Notes: generated by a model from the sequence alone, not told the origin. DNA of 33,381 nt from Caldifarciminota bacterium (GCA_026397595.1 JAPLUO010000365.1:1-33381), one strand, 5' to 3'; positions 23,743-30,925 are shown, counted from the first letter of the stretch. Made by a program: numbers and translations.

Positions 23743-24174
23743 CAGCTTTCATCCCCGAACCAGCAGAGTAGACCGGCTCGCCCCGTGGCGCTGAGGTCGG
23801 ATTGGAGCCGGTCGCATACTGAAACCCGCAGCCGAACTATCTGACTGCATCGGGACGGTCATTAACAAGCTCAGCGTCGTCTCCGACGCGACCGCGCGGG
23901 CGGGGACACGGTCCGCATCGCCCAGCGCGATTCGGTCATGTCCCTGGCGAATCGTCGCCGCATCAACCGCCTGAACTCGCGCCATCTCTGTGAGCAGGAC
24001 GCTGCGCTTGAAGCGCCCAAGCCAGCTCTACTTAGAGAGGCTCCGAGTCCAACACAATACTCCACCTAGAGCCGCCAGTCAAGCACCGCAAGCCAACGGC
24101 ATAACACTCGTGAATTCAGCATGATAACCAGTTCAACCCAGCGCTGGCATCAGGATTCGACCTTCGACTTCCTA
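23743..24174. other. Spacer without a convincing gene
   Basis: About 430 bp after the TPR gene. Short frames exist on the reverse strand (for example 23749-23985, starting MARVQAVDAATIRQG), but none has a recognisable domain. One clear reverse promoter-like pair lies at 24054-24082. The first bases after the stop repeat the CTAGCAGC-TTTCA text found after the stop at 20931, a further sign that the two TPR genes arose by duplication. It may be decayed coding sequence. Confidence 0.5.
24054..24082 (-). promoter_or_regulatory. Orphan reverse promoter-like pair
   Basis: Reverse-strand TTGACT (24077-24082), 17 bp, TATTGT (24054-24059). No convincing start codon or gene follows downstream toward 23750. 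Confidence 0.4.
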
Positions 24175-24450
24175 AGTGACTCCCACAGTCACTCCCCGGG
24201 TGACCCCAGGAGTGAATTGTCAAGTGACTCGATAGGCGAACTCTCCGGTGAATCGAGCGGTGACTTGGCAATTGAGGTCAGGACTCAGTTGCCGGTTGAA
24301 GTGCCAATTTAATCGAGAACTGAGATCTGGAGTGACTTGTCGATTGAATGGACAAGTGATGTGCCGATTGAGTGGTCGATTGACATGCCGACTGAGTGGT
24401 GGATTGAGTTGAGGATTGAAGTGCCGAGTGAAGTGCCGATTGAATTGCCG
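24175..24450. repeat. Degenerate 12-bp-periodic array, 23 units
   Basis: 23 consecutive 12-bp units with no indel in the register. Most units have the form (A/G)(T/G)TGA(A/C/G) followed by six variable bases; the later ones are close to ATTGAGTGGCCG or AGTGAAGTGCCG. Translated, it gives tetrapeptide repeats: VPIE-like on the forward strand (interrupted by one TAA near 24311) and RHFN-like on the reverse strand, where the frame is open throughout. Units diverge strongly at 24175-24250 and are more alike at 24340-24450. There is no CRISPR-like spacer structure. Confidence 0.85.
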
Positions 24451-24666
24451 AGTCCCGAGTCCAGTGCTGGGTCGGGCTGCGAGTGGGGGCGCGAGCGAGT
24501 GGGCAAGTGGATGGCTGCTGCCGGCTGCAATCGCGGCGGGCCGTCGGGCCTCAGGCGGTTCCGCAATCGGTAGGGCGTGACGGCCCGCGATGCAGGTCGC
24601 GTTCAGAGGGCCGATGGCCGAGGTGTGTGCTTCTGTCGGCGAGCGAGTGCGCTTCGGGATTGGCAC

Positions 24667-24688
24667 GGGGCGGGCTTCCGCCCGCCCC
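24667..24688. terminator. Perfect GC-rich stem-loop
   Basis: GGGGCGGGC (24667-24675), loop TTCC, GCCCGCCCC (24680-24688). It could be a terminator or a dispersed palindrome. Between 24451 and 24780 I see nothing else I can name. Confidence 0.5.
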
Positions 24689-24780
24689 GGAGTGCTATTG
24701 CCCGCCGCGCGCCGCTACCTGGTCAGCACGACCCTTGCATCGGCTTGATGCTGTCGCCTGAGTGGCCATGATGCCAGGAG

Positions 24781-25080
24781 ATGGATGTACTGCCTGTCAC
24801 CATTCCAGAACACGTATTGAGCTTGTTCTGGGACACTGATAAGTCCGGGATTGACGCTCGGCAGCACGCGCGGTACATCATCTGCCGCATCCTCGACTTC
24901 GGCGACTCGCCCCAGGTCAGGTGGATGCTCGAAACGTATGGCGAGGAGACCGTCAGGCAGGTGGTCGCGTCCAACCCTCCCCTGCACCCCAAGCCCGCCA
25001 ACTACTGGCGCAAGCGCTTCGGCCTGCCCGCGCCGGACGAGGAATACGCGGACCGAGTCGCAGAGAGACCGAATGTTTGA
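24781..25080 (+). CDS. DUF6922-type protein (antitoxin-like partner)
   Basis: A 99-aa protein resembling DUF6922: IPEHVLSLFWDTDKSGIDARQHARYIICRILDFGD near the N-terminus, then a VRWMLETYGEETVRQVV helix, and a KPANYWRKRFGLP end. I recall such genes commonly preceding AbiEii-type nucleotidyltransferase toxins, with overlapping reading frames. Here the stop overlaps an ATG at 25074 of a short remnant, so the gene now seems to be alone. ATG 24781 directly follows AGGAG without spacing, so the start or its translation efficiency is unclear. There is no signal peptide. Confidence 0.75.
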   Translation: MDVLPVTIPEHVLSLFWDTDKSGIDARQHARYIICRILDFGDSPQVRWMLETYGEETVRQVVASNPPLHPKPANYWRKRFGLPAPDEEYADRVAERPNV

Positions 25081-25140
25081 CAGTGTGCTCCCGCCGGCGT
25101 CGCAGCCTCTCTCCTCCCTGGTCTCAGCCGCTGCCGGAAT
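25074..25140 (+). pseudogene. Truncated start of an AbiEii-like toxin gene (remnant)
   Basis: The frame starting ATGTTTGACAGTGTGCTCCC overlaps the DUF6922 stop by the ATGTTTGA arrangement and reads MFDSVLPPASQPLSSLV, like the N-termini of AbiEii/nucleotidyltransferase toxins (MFxxVLP, then helix). After about 20 residues the sequence becomes the reverse-strand SWIM gene's 3' end, whose stop is at 25124. The toxin's nucleotidyltransferase motifs are absent. The remnant call rests on the short N-terminal likeness and the gene order; it is inference. Confidence 0.5.
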
Positions 25141-26782
25141 CGAACTCCCGGTCAAGCAGCCGCAGCAGGTTCTTCTTCCGCTTGTTCTGTTCGCGATAGC
25201 CGGTGAGGAACTCGCGGAACTTGTCGGGCCGGCCGAGCTTCGTCGCGAGCGCTGCAGCGCGGCGCAGATACCTGACCGCAGCCCGGTACTCGAAGTCCCC
25301 CGCGTGCTGGACCACCTGTTCGGCAAGCTGCTGGTAGATGCGCACCGCATCGGCGGGATGTTTAGCCTCTCTGGCCCGTGCCAGCTTGAACCACACCGCA
25401 CCGTCGCAGCAGCTAATGTGGGCCTCACGCCACGCCGCCTCAACGTTCTTCTCGCTCAGGAGAATCTCGACCAGCAGGGATCCGCACCGCCCGTGTTCAC
25501 GTTGTTCTGCAGACCCGGCAGTGCGCACCCGGGCAGTTCTCTCGCGCAGATACTCCAGCGCCTCGTCGCGCCAGACTGCGGCCTGCCCGGCCTTCTGCGC
25601 GAACGTCCGCAGTTGTCGGTAGTTCTCGATGCCGGGGCCTTCGGTGAACAGGGCCCAGGACTGACTCAACGCCTCGGTCATCTGGCCGCGTCGGCCGTAC
25701 TCCTCGGCCAGCAACTGGCGCAAGCCCGGGTGCGGCGCGGCCGGGAAAGCCTTCACGCCCAGTTCGGCCCATGCCACCGCCTTGTCGGGCAGGCCCAACT
25801 CCATACACTGCCGCGCGGTGACGTGGTACGCCCAGGGCTTGCCGAAATCGGAGCGCACCACCTCTGACAGCAGTTCCGGGTCCACGGTCAAGAGTGCCGC
25901 GTGGCACACGACCTCTTGCAGCCGGGAACCTTCGTCGCGCGGGGAAGGCCTGGCCCGCCACTCGGCCTCGGCGAGTTCTCGATAGGCCTCCCACCCCTTG
26001 TCCCCGAGCAGTCCAACGTAGCGGATGAAGACTCCCTCCCACGCGGCCCGGGCTGAACTGAGCTCGAAATGGAAAAGCCACCGGGCAAGGTCGGCCGGGT
26101 CGGGCTTGGCGACAGCGCACGCCCGCAGATGCAGTGACAGGAACTCGCTGTCAACCTGCTCAACCCCCCGGTCGGGGTCGTACCTCCAACGCCTCATGCC
26201 CCCGGACCGCTCAAGCCCGTACGCCGCCATCTCGACAACCGCAGCAGCATGTCCCGCGGCCAGCAGTTTCTCCAGGGCATCCAGCACCGACTCAAGTCTC
26301 CTTGCGTACGTGGCAGTCTGAACTCTGAGCCCCGTCTGGTGCGGCGACGTTACGCTCCTAATCGCGGCACGAATCGAGTTCGGGCCGGTCCCAACCGGTC
26401 GCTTGTCTGCCGCGGCTCGCCGATGGACGGGAACTCGGTTGGCTTGACTTGTCGTCTGTGACCGGTAGCCGCTGACCTGGACGCCCCTTCCCCAGCGCCG
26501 CTCCAGCCAAGCCAATCCGGCCGCCACGATGTGCTCGCAGAACCGGCCATCGCTTCCCGCCGGACACGGACACGTGCCGCGCAACTGCCCGTCAACCGCC
26601 CGCAACTCGACATCATACCAGTCCCACCCGCGCACGCGTGCGGAAACCCTGTCTGCGCGGGCCATCAGGTCACTCACCCTGCCCGTCTTGAGATACCGCC
26701 GACCAAAGCTGTACGCGCTCCCGAGCGCGCTGCGCTCGAGCGTCTCTTTGGTCAGCAGTTGGGCCAGAGTCGGTTCGGCCAT
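25124..26782 (-). CDS. SWIM zinc-finger protein with helical repeats
   Basis: A 552-aa soluble protein. The SWIM motif lies near the N-terminus: Cys71-x-Cys73, eight residues, Cys82-x-His84 (CPCPAGSDGRFCEHIV). SWIM motifs bind zinc and are known in DNA- and protein-binding proteins. After a charged Ser/Gln-rich linker (about 95-140), the rest is alpha-helical with TPR-like texture (AVAWAELGVKAFPAAPHPGLRQLLAEEYGRRGQMTEALSQSWALF). Translation begins at ATG 26782 with no Shine-Dalgarno; TTGACC and TAGATT boxes put +1 within one base of the A of ATG, the clearest leaderless case here. Its 3' end runs over a toxin remnant, suggesting insertion or rearrangement. Confidence 0.85.
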   Translation of the reverse strand: MAEPTLAQLLTKETLERSALGSAYSFGRRYLKTGRVSDLMARADRVSARVRGWDWYDVELRAVDGQLRGTCPCPAGSDGRFCEHIVAAGLAWLERRWGRGVQVSGYRSQTTSQANRVPVHRRAAADKRPVGTGPNSIRAAIRSVTSPHQTGLRVQTATYARRLESVLDALEKLLAAGHAAAVVEMAAYGLERSGGMRRWRYDPDRGVEQVDSEFLSLHLRACAVAKPDPADLARWLFHFELSSARAAWEGVFIRYVGLLGDKGWEAYRELAEAEWRARPSPRDEGSRLQEVVCHAALLTVDPELLSEVVRSDFGKPWAYHVTARQCMELGLPDKAVAWAELGVKAFPAAPHPGLRQLLAEEYGRRGQMTEALSQSWALFTEGPGIENYRQLRTFAQKAGQAAVWRDEALEYLRERTARVRTAGSAEQREHGRCGSLLVEILLSEKNVEAAWREAHISCCDGAVWFKLARAREAKHPADAVRIYQQLAEQVVQHAGDFEYRAAVRYLRRAAALATKLGRPDKFREFLTGYREQNKRKKNLLRLLDREFDSGSG

Positions 26783-26787
26783 GTCTC

Positions 26788-26816
26788 AATCTACATCCAC
26801 CGCCCTGCGCGGTCAA
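26788..26816 (-). promoter_or_regulatory. Leaderless promoter of the SWIM gene
   Basis: Reverse-strand TTGACC (26811-26816), 17 bp, TAGATT (26788-26793), then five bases to the ATG at 26782. The predicted +1 falls on the start codon. Confidence 0.6.
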
Positions 26817-26858
26817 GCCCCGAACTCGGGACCCGGGAATCCCATCTGCCCAGCGCGG

Positions 26859-26887
26859 TTGACACCGGCTGCGCCCAAGGGTATGAT
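26859..26887 (+). promoter_or_regulatory. Promoter of yjbQ
   Basis: TTGACA (26859-26864), 17 bp, TATGAT (26882-26887), then 12 nt to the ATG at 26900; no Shine-Dalgarno. It overrides the longer in-frame ORF that runs in from 26531. Confidence 0.7.
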
Positions 26888-26899
26888 TGCACTGGTTGC

Positions 26900-27304
26900 A
26901 TGACGAGTTTCGACGTTATAACACATGTCCGCACCGAGCTTGTTGATATCACCGACAACGTGAGGGACGCGGTCGCGCAGTCGATGGTCAGTTCCGGGAT
27001 GTGCTTCGTTTACGTGCCGCACACGACTGCAGGCGTGACCGTGAACGAGTCGTACGACCCCGACGTTGCCCGCGACATCACGGCCACGCTCTCGAAGCTG
27101 GTCCCCCATCGCGCCGGCTACGCCCATTCCGAGGGCAATGCCGACGCGCACATCAAGTCGGTGCTGGTCGGATGCTGCCAGCCGATTCCAGTCGAGGACG
27201 GCCAGCCGGTTCTCGGCCAATGGCAGGGAGTTTTCCTTTGTGAATTCGACGGCCCGCGCACAAGGCGGTGCCAGGTTCAAGTAATCAAGGCAGGAACGGA
27301 TTGA
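26900..27304 (+). CDS. yjbQ: YjbQ family (UPF0047) protein
   Basis: A 134-aa protein of the YjbQ/UPF0047 family, some of whose members have been given a secondary thiamine-phosphate synthase activity. Visible family marks: FVYVPHTTAGVTVNESYDPDV, then YAHSEGNADAHIKSVLVG and GQWQGVFLCEFDGPRTRR, the usual C-terminal block. It is cytoplasmic. The start is set by the promoter ending 12 nt before ATG 26900 and by homology of the N-terminus (MTSFDVITHVRTELVDIT). The 123-codon open extension upstream overlaps the SWIM promoter and is not used. It is probably monocistronic; the inverted repeat at 27304-27390 follows the stop. Confidence 0.88.
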   Translation: MTSFDVITHVRTELVDITDNVRDAVAQSMVSSGMCFVYVPHTTAGVTVNESYDPDVARDITATLSKLVPHRAGYAHSEGNADAHIKSVLVGCCQPIPVEDGQPVLGQWQGVFLCEFDGPRTRRCQVQVIKAGTD

Positions 27305-27390
27305 ACCACAAAGACACCAAGTCACGAAGCGAAATGGGAGACGCCCGGACCGTGCTCTTCTCGTCGGCTTTGTGTCTTTGTCTTGGTGGT
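27304..27390. repeat. Imperfect inverted-repeat element of the ACCACAAAGACAC type
   Basis: Left arm 27304-27329 (ACCACAAAGACACCAAG core) and right arm 27368-27390 (CTTTGTCTTGGTGGT core) are imperfectly complementary. The element begins at the yjbQ stop codon. Similar CACAAAGACACAAAG texts are common spacer repeats in many bacterial genomes. Confidence 0.6.
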
Positions 27391-27421
27391 AAGTTCTGTT
27401 CCTCGGAAATCAGGAGGCTAA

Positions 27422-28492
27422 ATGCATAAGAAGCTGTTTATTCCCGGCCCGACCGAGGTACGGGAAGAGATTCTGAAGGCGCAGGGGCAGTGGATGATCG
27501 GCCACCGTTCCAAGGAGTTCGGCGAACTCAACAAGCGCTGCGTCGAGAATACGAAGCAGATACTCGGTACGAAGAACTACCTGTTCTGGTTCACGTCATC
27601 CGGCACCGGGTGCATGGAGGGCGCGCTCCGGAACGTCGTCACCGGCAAGATCCTGCACACGGTCAACGGCGCTTTCTCGGACCGCTGGTTCAAGATCTCC
27701 AAGGCCTGCGGCAAGAGTGCGAGCTCCATCGCCGCGGAGTGGGGCAAGGCAATCAAACCGGAGATGGTCGATGCCGAACTGGCCAAGGGCGGGTACCAGG
27801 CCCTGACCATCACCCAGAACGAGACTTCGACCGGCGTGCGCAACCCGATTGAGGCCATTGCCAAGTTGGTGCGCGCCAAGTACCCGGACGTGCTCATCCT
27901 GGTCGACGCGGTCTCCGGTCTGATGGGCGACTGGTTTGAGATCGACGCGCTCGGCCTCGACGTCGTGGTTGCATCAAGCCAGAAGGCGGTCGCGCTGCCG
28001 CCCGGTCTTGCCGTGTCAATCGTATCCCAGCGCGCGCTGGACAAGTGCCGCACCGTGACCGACCGCGGCTACTACTTCGACTACGACGCGATGCTCAAGC
28101 GCTACGAGAAAGACTTCCAGACTCCGACCACGCCCGCGGTATCGCTGTTCTGGGCCCTCGACCTCGAGCTCGACCACATCCTGAAAGAGGGAATGCAGAA
28201 CCGCTACCAGCGCCACCTTGAAATGGCCAAGTTCACCCGCGACTGGGCGGCGAAGTACTTCAAGGTCTTCCCGGAACCCGGCTACGAATCGGTCACGCTG
28301 ACCACGGTTGCCAACACGCGCAACGTCGTGATTAAGGACCTGAACGGCGAACTGGGCAAACGCGGGATGCAGATTTCCAACGGCTACGGCGACCTGAAGG
28401 AAAAGACCTTCCGCATCGCGCACATGGGCGACCTCACAATGGCGGACATGAAGGAAGTGACCGCCGCCATCGTGGACGTGCTCAAGTTGTAG
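27422..28492 (+). CDS. Class V PLP aminotransferase (alanine-glyoxylate/serine type)
   Basis: A cytoplasmic 356-aa aminotransferase. The N-terminus FIPGPTEVREEI is typical of class V. A WFTSSGTGCMEGALRNV block follows, then VDAVSGLMGDWFEIDALGLDVVVASSQKAVALPPGLA with PLP lysine Lys188 in SSQK, and a C-terminal domain reading MQISNGYGDLKEKTFRIAHMGDL. Serine-pyruvate or alanine-glyoxylate aminotransferase is the nearest role; SerC-like use in serine synthesis is possible. AGGAGG precedes the ATG at good spacing. A perfect 14-bp hairpin follows the stop. Whether it is co-transcribed with yjbQ is uncertain. Confidence 0.9.
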   Translation: MHKKLFIPGPTEVREEILKAQGQWMIGHRSKEFGELNKRCVENTKQILGTKNYLFWFTSSGTGCMEGALRNVVTGKILHTVNGAFSDRWFKISKACGKSASSIAAEWGKAIKPEMVDAELAKGGYQALTITQNETSTGVRNPIEAIAKLVRAKYPDVLILVDAVSGLMGDWFEIDALGLDVVVASSQKAVALPPGLAVSIVSQRALDKCRTVTDRGYYFDYDAMLKRYEKDFQTPTTPAVSLFWALDLELDHILKEGMQNRYQRHLEMAKFTRDWAAKYFKVFPEPGYESVTLTTVANTRNVVIKDLNGELGKRGMQISNGYGDLKEKTFRIAHMGDLTMADMKEVTAAIVDVLKL

Positions 28493-28512
28493 TAATACGC
28501 TGAACGTATTGC

Positions 28513-28555
28513 GCTTGACGCCTCACTGCCGGGTGTCGGACGTGAGGCGTCAAGC
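28513..28555. terminator. Perfect 14-bp stem-loop after the aminotransferase gene
   Basis: GCTTGACGCCTCAC (28513-28526) and GTGAGGCGTCAAGC (28542-28555) pair at every position with a 15-nt loop; the next bases are CTTTGG, so there is only a weak T-run. Its arm shares GCTTGACGC with the hairpin at 13224-13253. Confidence 0.65.
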
Positions 28556-28582
28556 CTTTGGATACCCGGGGCGGTGCCGGCG

Positions 28583-30883
28583 ATGAACCGCCTGCTGCTC
28601 TTCTTGCTCTTCTCGTACCTGCTGGCCCGAACGGGAACTGCCGGTTCGTTCGAGTCTCAGCCGTACGCCGACGCACGGGTCATCCGCTTCGCCAACGGGA
28701 CGAGCGTCGACACCCGCATCGCCCCCATGCCCGAGCCGACCGCCCGGATGGAAACAGGAACCGTCTGGCTCGTGCACCTGACCGGGCCGGTGCGGCAGGA
28801 ATGGCTGGCCGAGCTTCGAAGCCTGGGCGCGGACCCGATCTGCTACCTCGCGTACCAGACGGTAGTCTGCCGCCTTTGGCGCGACGCACCGGCGACTGAC
28901 TTCAGAACGCTGCCATTCGTTGACTGGCTCGGCCCGCACCCGACTTCGGCCAAACTCGCGCCCGAGATCCTGTCTCCTGCTCCGGACTCCTCACTCTTCA
29001 CTCTTTACTCTTCACTCTTTGTCCTCTCGGTCTGGCCCGGCGAAAATCCCACCTCAGTCGCCGTCGCGATAGCAGGTATCGGCGCGGACGTAGAGGACGT
29101 GACCGGCCGCTCGGTCCGGTTCCGGCTTGATGAAGCCCGACTGCCTGAAGTCGCGGCGCTCGAACCCGTCGCCTGGATTCAGGAGTGCTCCCCGGCCCGA
29201 GCGTACAACAGCGACGTACAGTGGGTGATGCAGGTCGGTTGGCGCCCGGAGAGGCCGGACGAACTCTCCGGCCGCCGAATCTGGGCCCACGGCATCCGAG
29301 GCCAGAACATGGTTGTCGGCCTGTTCGACACGGGAATCACGACCGAGCACGACATGTTCATCGACCCGGCGTTCCCTGTGACTGGCCCTGGGCTTTTCCC
29401 CGAGCATCGCAAACTTGTCGCTTACAAGCTCTACGACGGCGCCGCCTTCGGCGATGCCAGTGGTTTCCACGGCACTGCTGTCGCCAGCACTCTTTGCGGC
29501 AACGATTCCATCGCCGGAAATGCGTCCAAGCTCGATGGAGTAGCCCCCGATTGCCGCATCTACTTCGTAGACGATGGCGACGCTTACGGCGTCCACGTGT
29601 CCGGCCCCGACCTGACTGCGCTCCTCGACTCAGTCCGACTCAGTAACGGCGTGAGCCAGCCGGTCCGTCAGGTGTCCGGCTCATTCGGCAGTTCCGAGAA
29701 CCTCAGCTACTACCGGCTCGAAGAGTCCTCACTCGACGCGGTCTGCTGGAACGACAAGCAGTTCTTCGTAGTCTGGGCCGCAGGCAACTCCGGAGGAAGC
29801 GCCTACAACATCGGCCACCCGTCCGGGGCCAAGAGCGCCCTGACCGTCGGTTGCTGCGGCAACGGCACGCAGAGCAACGAGGTCTGGATCTCCTCATCGC
29901 GCGGCCCGTGCCGGGACGAACGCATCAAGCCGAACCTGCTCGCGCCCGGCGAGAACGTCGCCACCGCCGACGGCCGCGAATCCCACTCATACGTCGCGCT
30001 CAGCGGCACCAGCCTCTCTGCTCCGGCGGCCAGCGGCGCGCTGATGCTCCTGCGCCAGTACTTTGCCGAAGGCTGGTTTCCGACCGGCGCACCCGACTCC
30101 AGTCACCGCATCACACATCTGAGTTCGGCCCTGATGCGCGCCATGGCCATCGCGGCCACCGACTCGAACGTCGGCTCCGAATACCCGCCCAATACCTCGG
30201 CCGGTTGGGGCCGGCTCGACGTCTCAACCATCATGCACTTTCCCGACGATAGCAGCGGGCTGGCCTTTCTCGACGACACGTTCGGAGTCTCAACGGGCGA
30301 GGCCCAGTCCTTCCAGTTCGAACTCTCCGGCCGCGCGCCGCTCCACGTCGTGCTCGCGTGGACCGACACTGCGGCCGCGCCTGAGGCAGCGATTGCCATA
30401 GTAAATGACCTGAACCTGGAACTGACCAGCCCGGACGGCAACCGGTATCACGGCAACCAGTTCAACGCGGGCTGGTCCTCGGCGAACCCACCGAACTGGG
30501 ACGAACGCAACGTCGAGGAAGTCTGCCTGGTCAACCATCCTCTGCCCGGTCGCTGGACCGCGCGCGTTCTCGGACGCAACGTATACACCCCGCGCCAGCC
30601 GTTTGCCGTCGCGGTCCGGGGCGGCATCGCCGGCATGGTGCCGGGCGTTGCTGAAGGGAACTGTCCCCGCACGGAGACTGTCCCCAAAACCCCTTTCGGG
30701 CTGTCTTTGCGGCCCGGCTGGCACCTGACGGTTTTCGCGGTTGATGGCAGGCAGGTGTTCACGGGAACTGTCCCCCAACGGGGACTGTCCCCAAAACTCG
30801 GTCTTGAGACCGGCGTCTACTTCTACCGTCTCGCGTCCGGCAGCGCGCAACCCATCACCGGCAAGCTCGTCATCTGCCGCTGA
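28583..30883 (+). CDS. Secreted subtilisin-like protease (S8) with sorting tail
   Basis: An exported 766-aa serine protease. ATG 28583 gives a signal peptide (LLLFLLFSYLLARTGTAG); GTG nine bases upstream is an alternative. The catalytic triad is Asp249 (VVGLFDTGI), His296 (FHGTAVAST) and Ser477 (LSGTSLSAPAASG); the oxyanion Asn is 402 (WAAGNSGG). About 560-680 is a beta-rich domain (LHVVLAWTDTAAAPEAAIAIVNDLNLELTSPDG) like those after the catalytic domain in large subtilases. The end, LETGVYFYRL...GKLVICR, resembles the sorting tails of the secreted proteins at 1564-7230. It carries two palindrome pairs (30656-30685, 30763-30792) and a CACTCTT repeat (28991-29022), all in frame. The substrate is unknown. 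Confidence 0.88.
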   Translation: MNRLLLFLLFSYLLARTGTAGSFESQPYADARVIRFANGTSVDTRIAPMPEPTARMETGTVWLVHLTGPVRQEWLAELRSLGADPICYLAYQTVVCRLWRDAPATDFRTLPFVDWLGPHPTSAKLAPEILSPAPDSSLFTLYSSLFVLSVWPGENPTSVAVAIAGIGADVEDVTGRSVRFRLDEARLPEVAALEPVAWIQECSPARAYNSDVQWVMQVGWRPERPDELSGRRIWAHGIRGQNMVVGLFDTGITTEHDMFIDPAFPVTGPGLFPEHRKLVAYKLYDGAAFGDASGFHGTAVASTLCGNDSIAGNASKLDGVAPDCRIYFVDDGDAYGVHVSGPDLTALLDSVRLSNGVSQPVRQVSGSFGSSENLSYYRLEESSLDAVCWNDKQFFVVWAAGNSGGSAYNIGHPSGAKSALTVGCCGNGTQSNEVWISSSRGPCRDERIKPNLLAPGENVATADGRESHSYVALSGTSLSAPAASGALMLLRQYFAEGWFPTGAPDSSHRITHLSSALMRAMAIAATDSNVGSEYPPNTSAGWGRLDVSTIMHFPDDSSGLAFLDDTFGVSTGEAQSFQFELSGRAPLHVVLAWTDTAAAPEAAIAIVNDLNLELTSPDGNRYHGNQFNAGWSSANPPNWDERNVEEVCLVNHPLPGRWTARVLGRNVYTPRQPFAVAVRGGIAGMVPGVAEGNCPRTETVPKTPFGLSLRPGWHLTVFAVDGRQVFTGTVPQRGLSPKLGLETGVYFYRLASGSAQPITGKLVICR
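28991..29022. repeat. CACTCTT repeat inside the subtilase prodomain region
   Basis: Four degenerate copies of (T)CACTCTT, read in frame as SSLFTLYSSLF. It lies in the weakly conserved N-terminal part before the catalytic domain. Confidence 0.7.
30656..30685. repeat. Paired palindrome element, in frame in the subtilase
   Basis: GGGAACTGTCCCC (30656-30668) and GGAGACTGTCCCC (30673-30685); unit spacing 17 bp. Read in the frame that gives NCPRTETVPK. Confidence 0.85.
30763..30792. repeat. Second paired palindrome element, read in another frame
   Basis: GGGAACTGTCCCC (30763-30775) and GGGGACTGTCCCC (30780-30792), spacing 17 bp. The same gene reads it in a different phase, giving GTVPQRGLSPK. Confidence 0.85.
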
Positions 30884-30888
30884 CCGGA

Positions 30889-30918
30889 GGGGACTGTCCC
30901 CGCATGGGGACTGTCCCC
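30889..30918. repeat. Third paired palindrome element, between convergent genes
   Basis: Two identical palindromes GGGGACTGTCCCC (30889-30901 and 30906-30918) separated by GCAT. The element sits between the subtilase stop and the Lrp-like gene stop; it could fold as a terminator-like structure. Confidence 0.85.
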
Positions 30919-30925
30919 AGTGTCT

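Noticed and set aside
23749-23985. Small reverse frame MARVQAVDAATIRQG...
   Set aside because: It lies downstream of the orphan promoter but has no recognisable domain and only a weak GAG before the ATG; not enough to call a gene.
24175-24450. 12-bp array as a CRISPR array
   Set aside because: Units are contiguous without unique spacers and are too short.
24220-24666. Reverse 148-codon frame across the 12-bp array as a gene
   Set aside because: Openness follows from the repeat register; no ribosome-binding site or promoter was found, and the N-terminal part has no recognisable domain.
26531-26899. N-terminal extension of yjbQ
   Set aside because: It runs antisense through the SWIM gene start and both promoters; YjbQ homology begins at ATG 26900.
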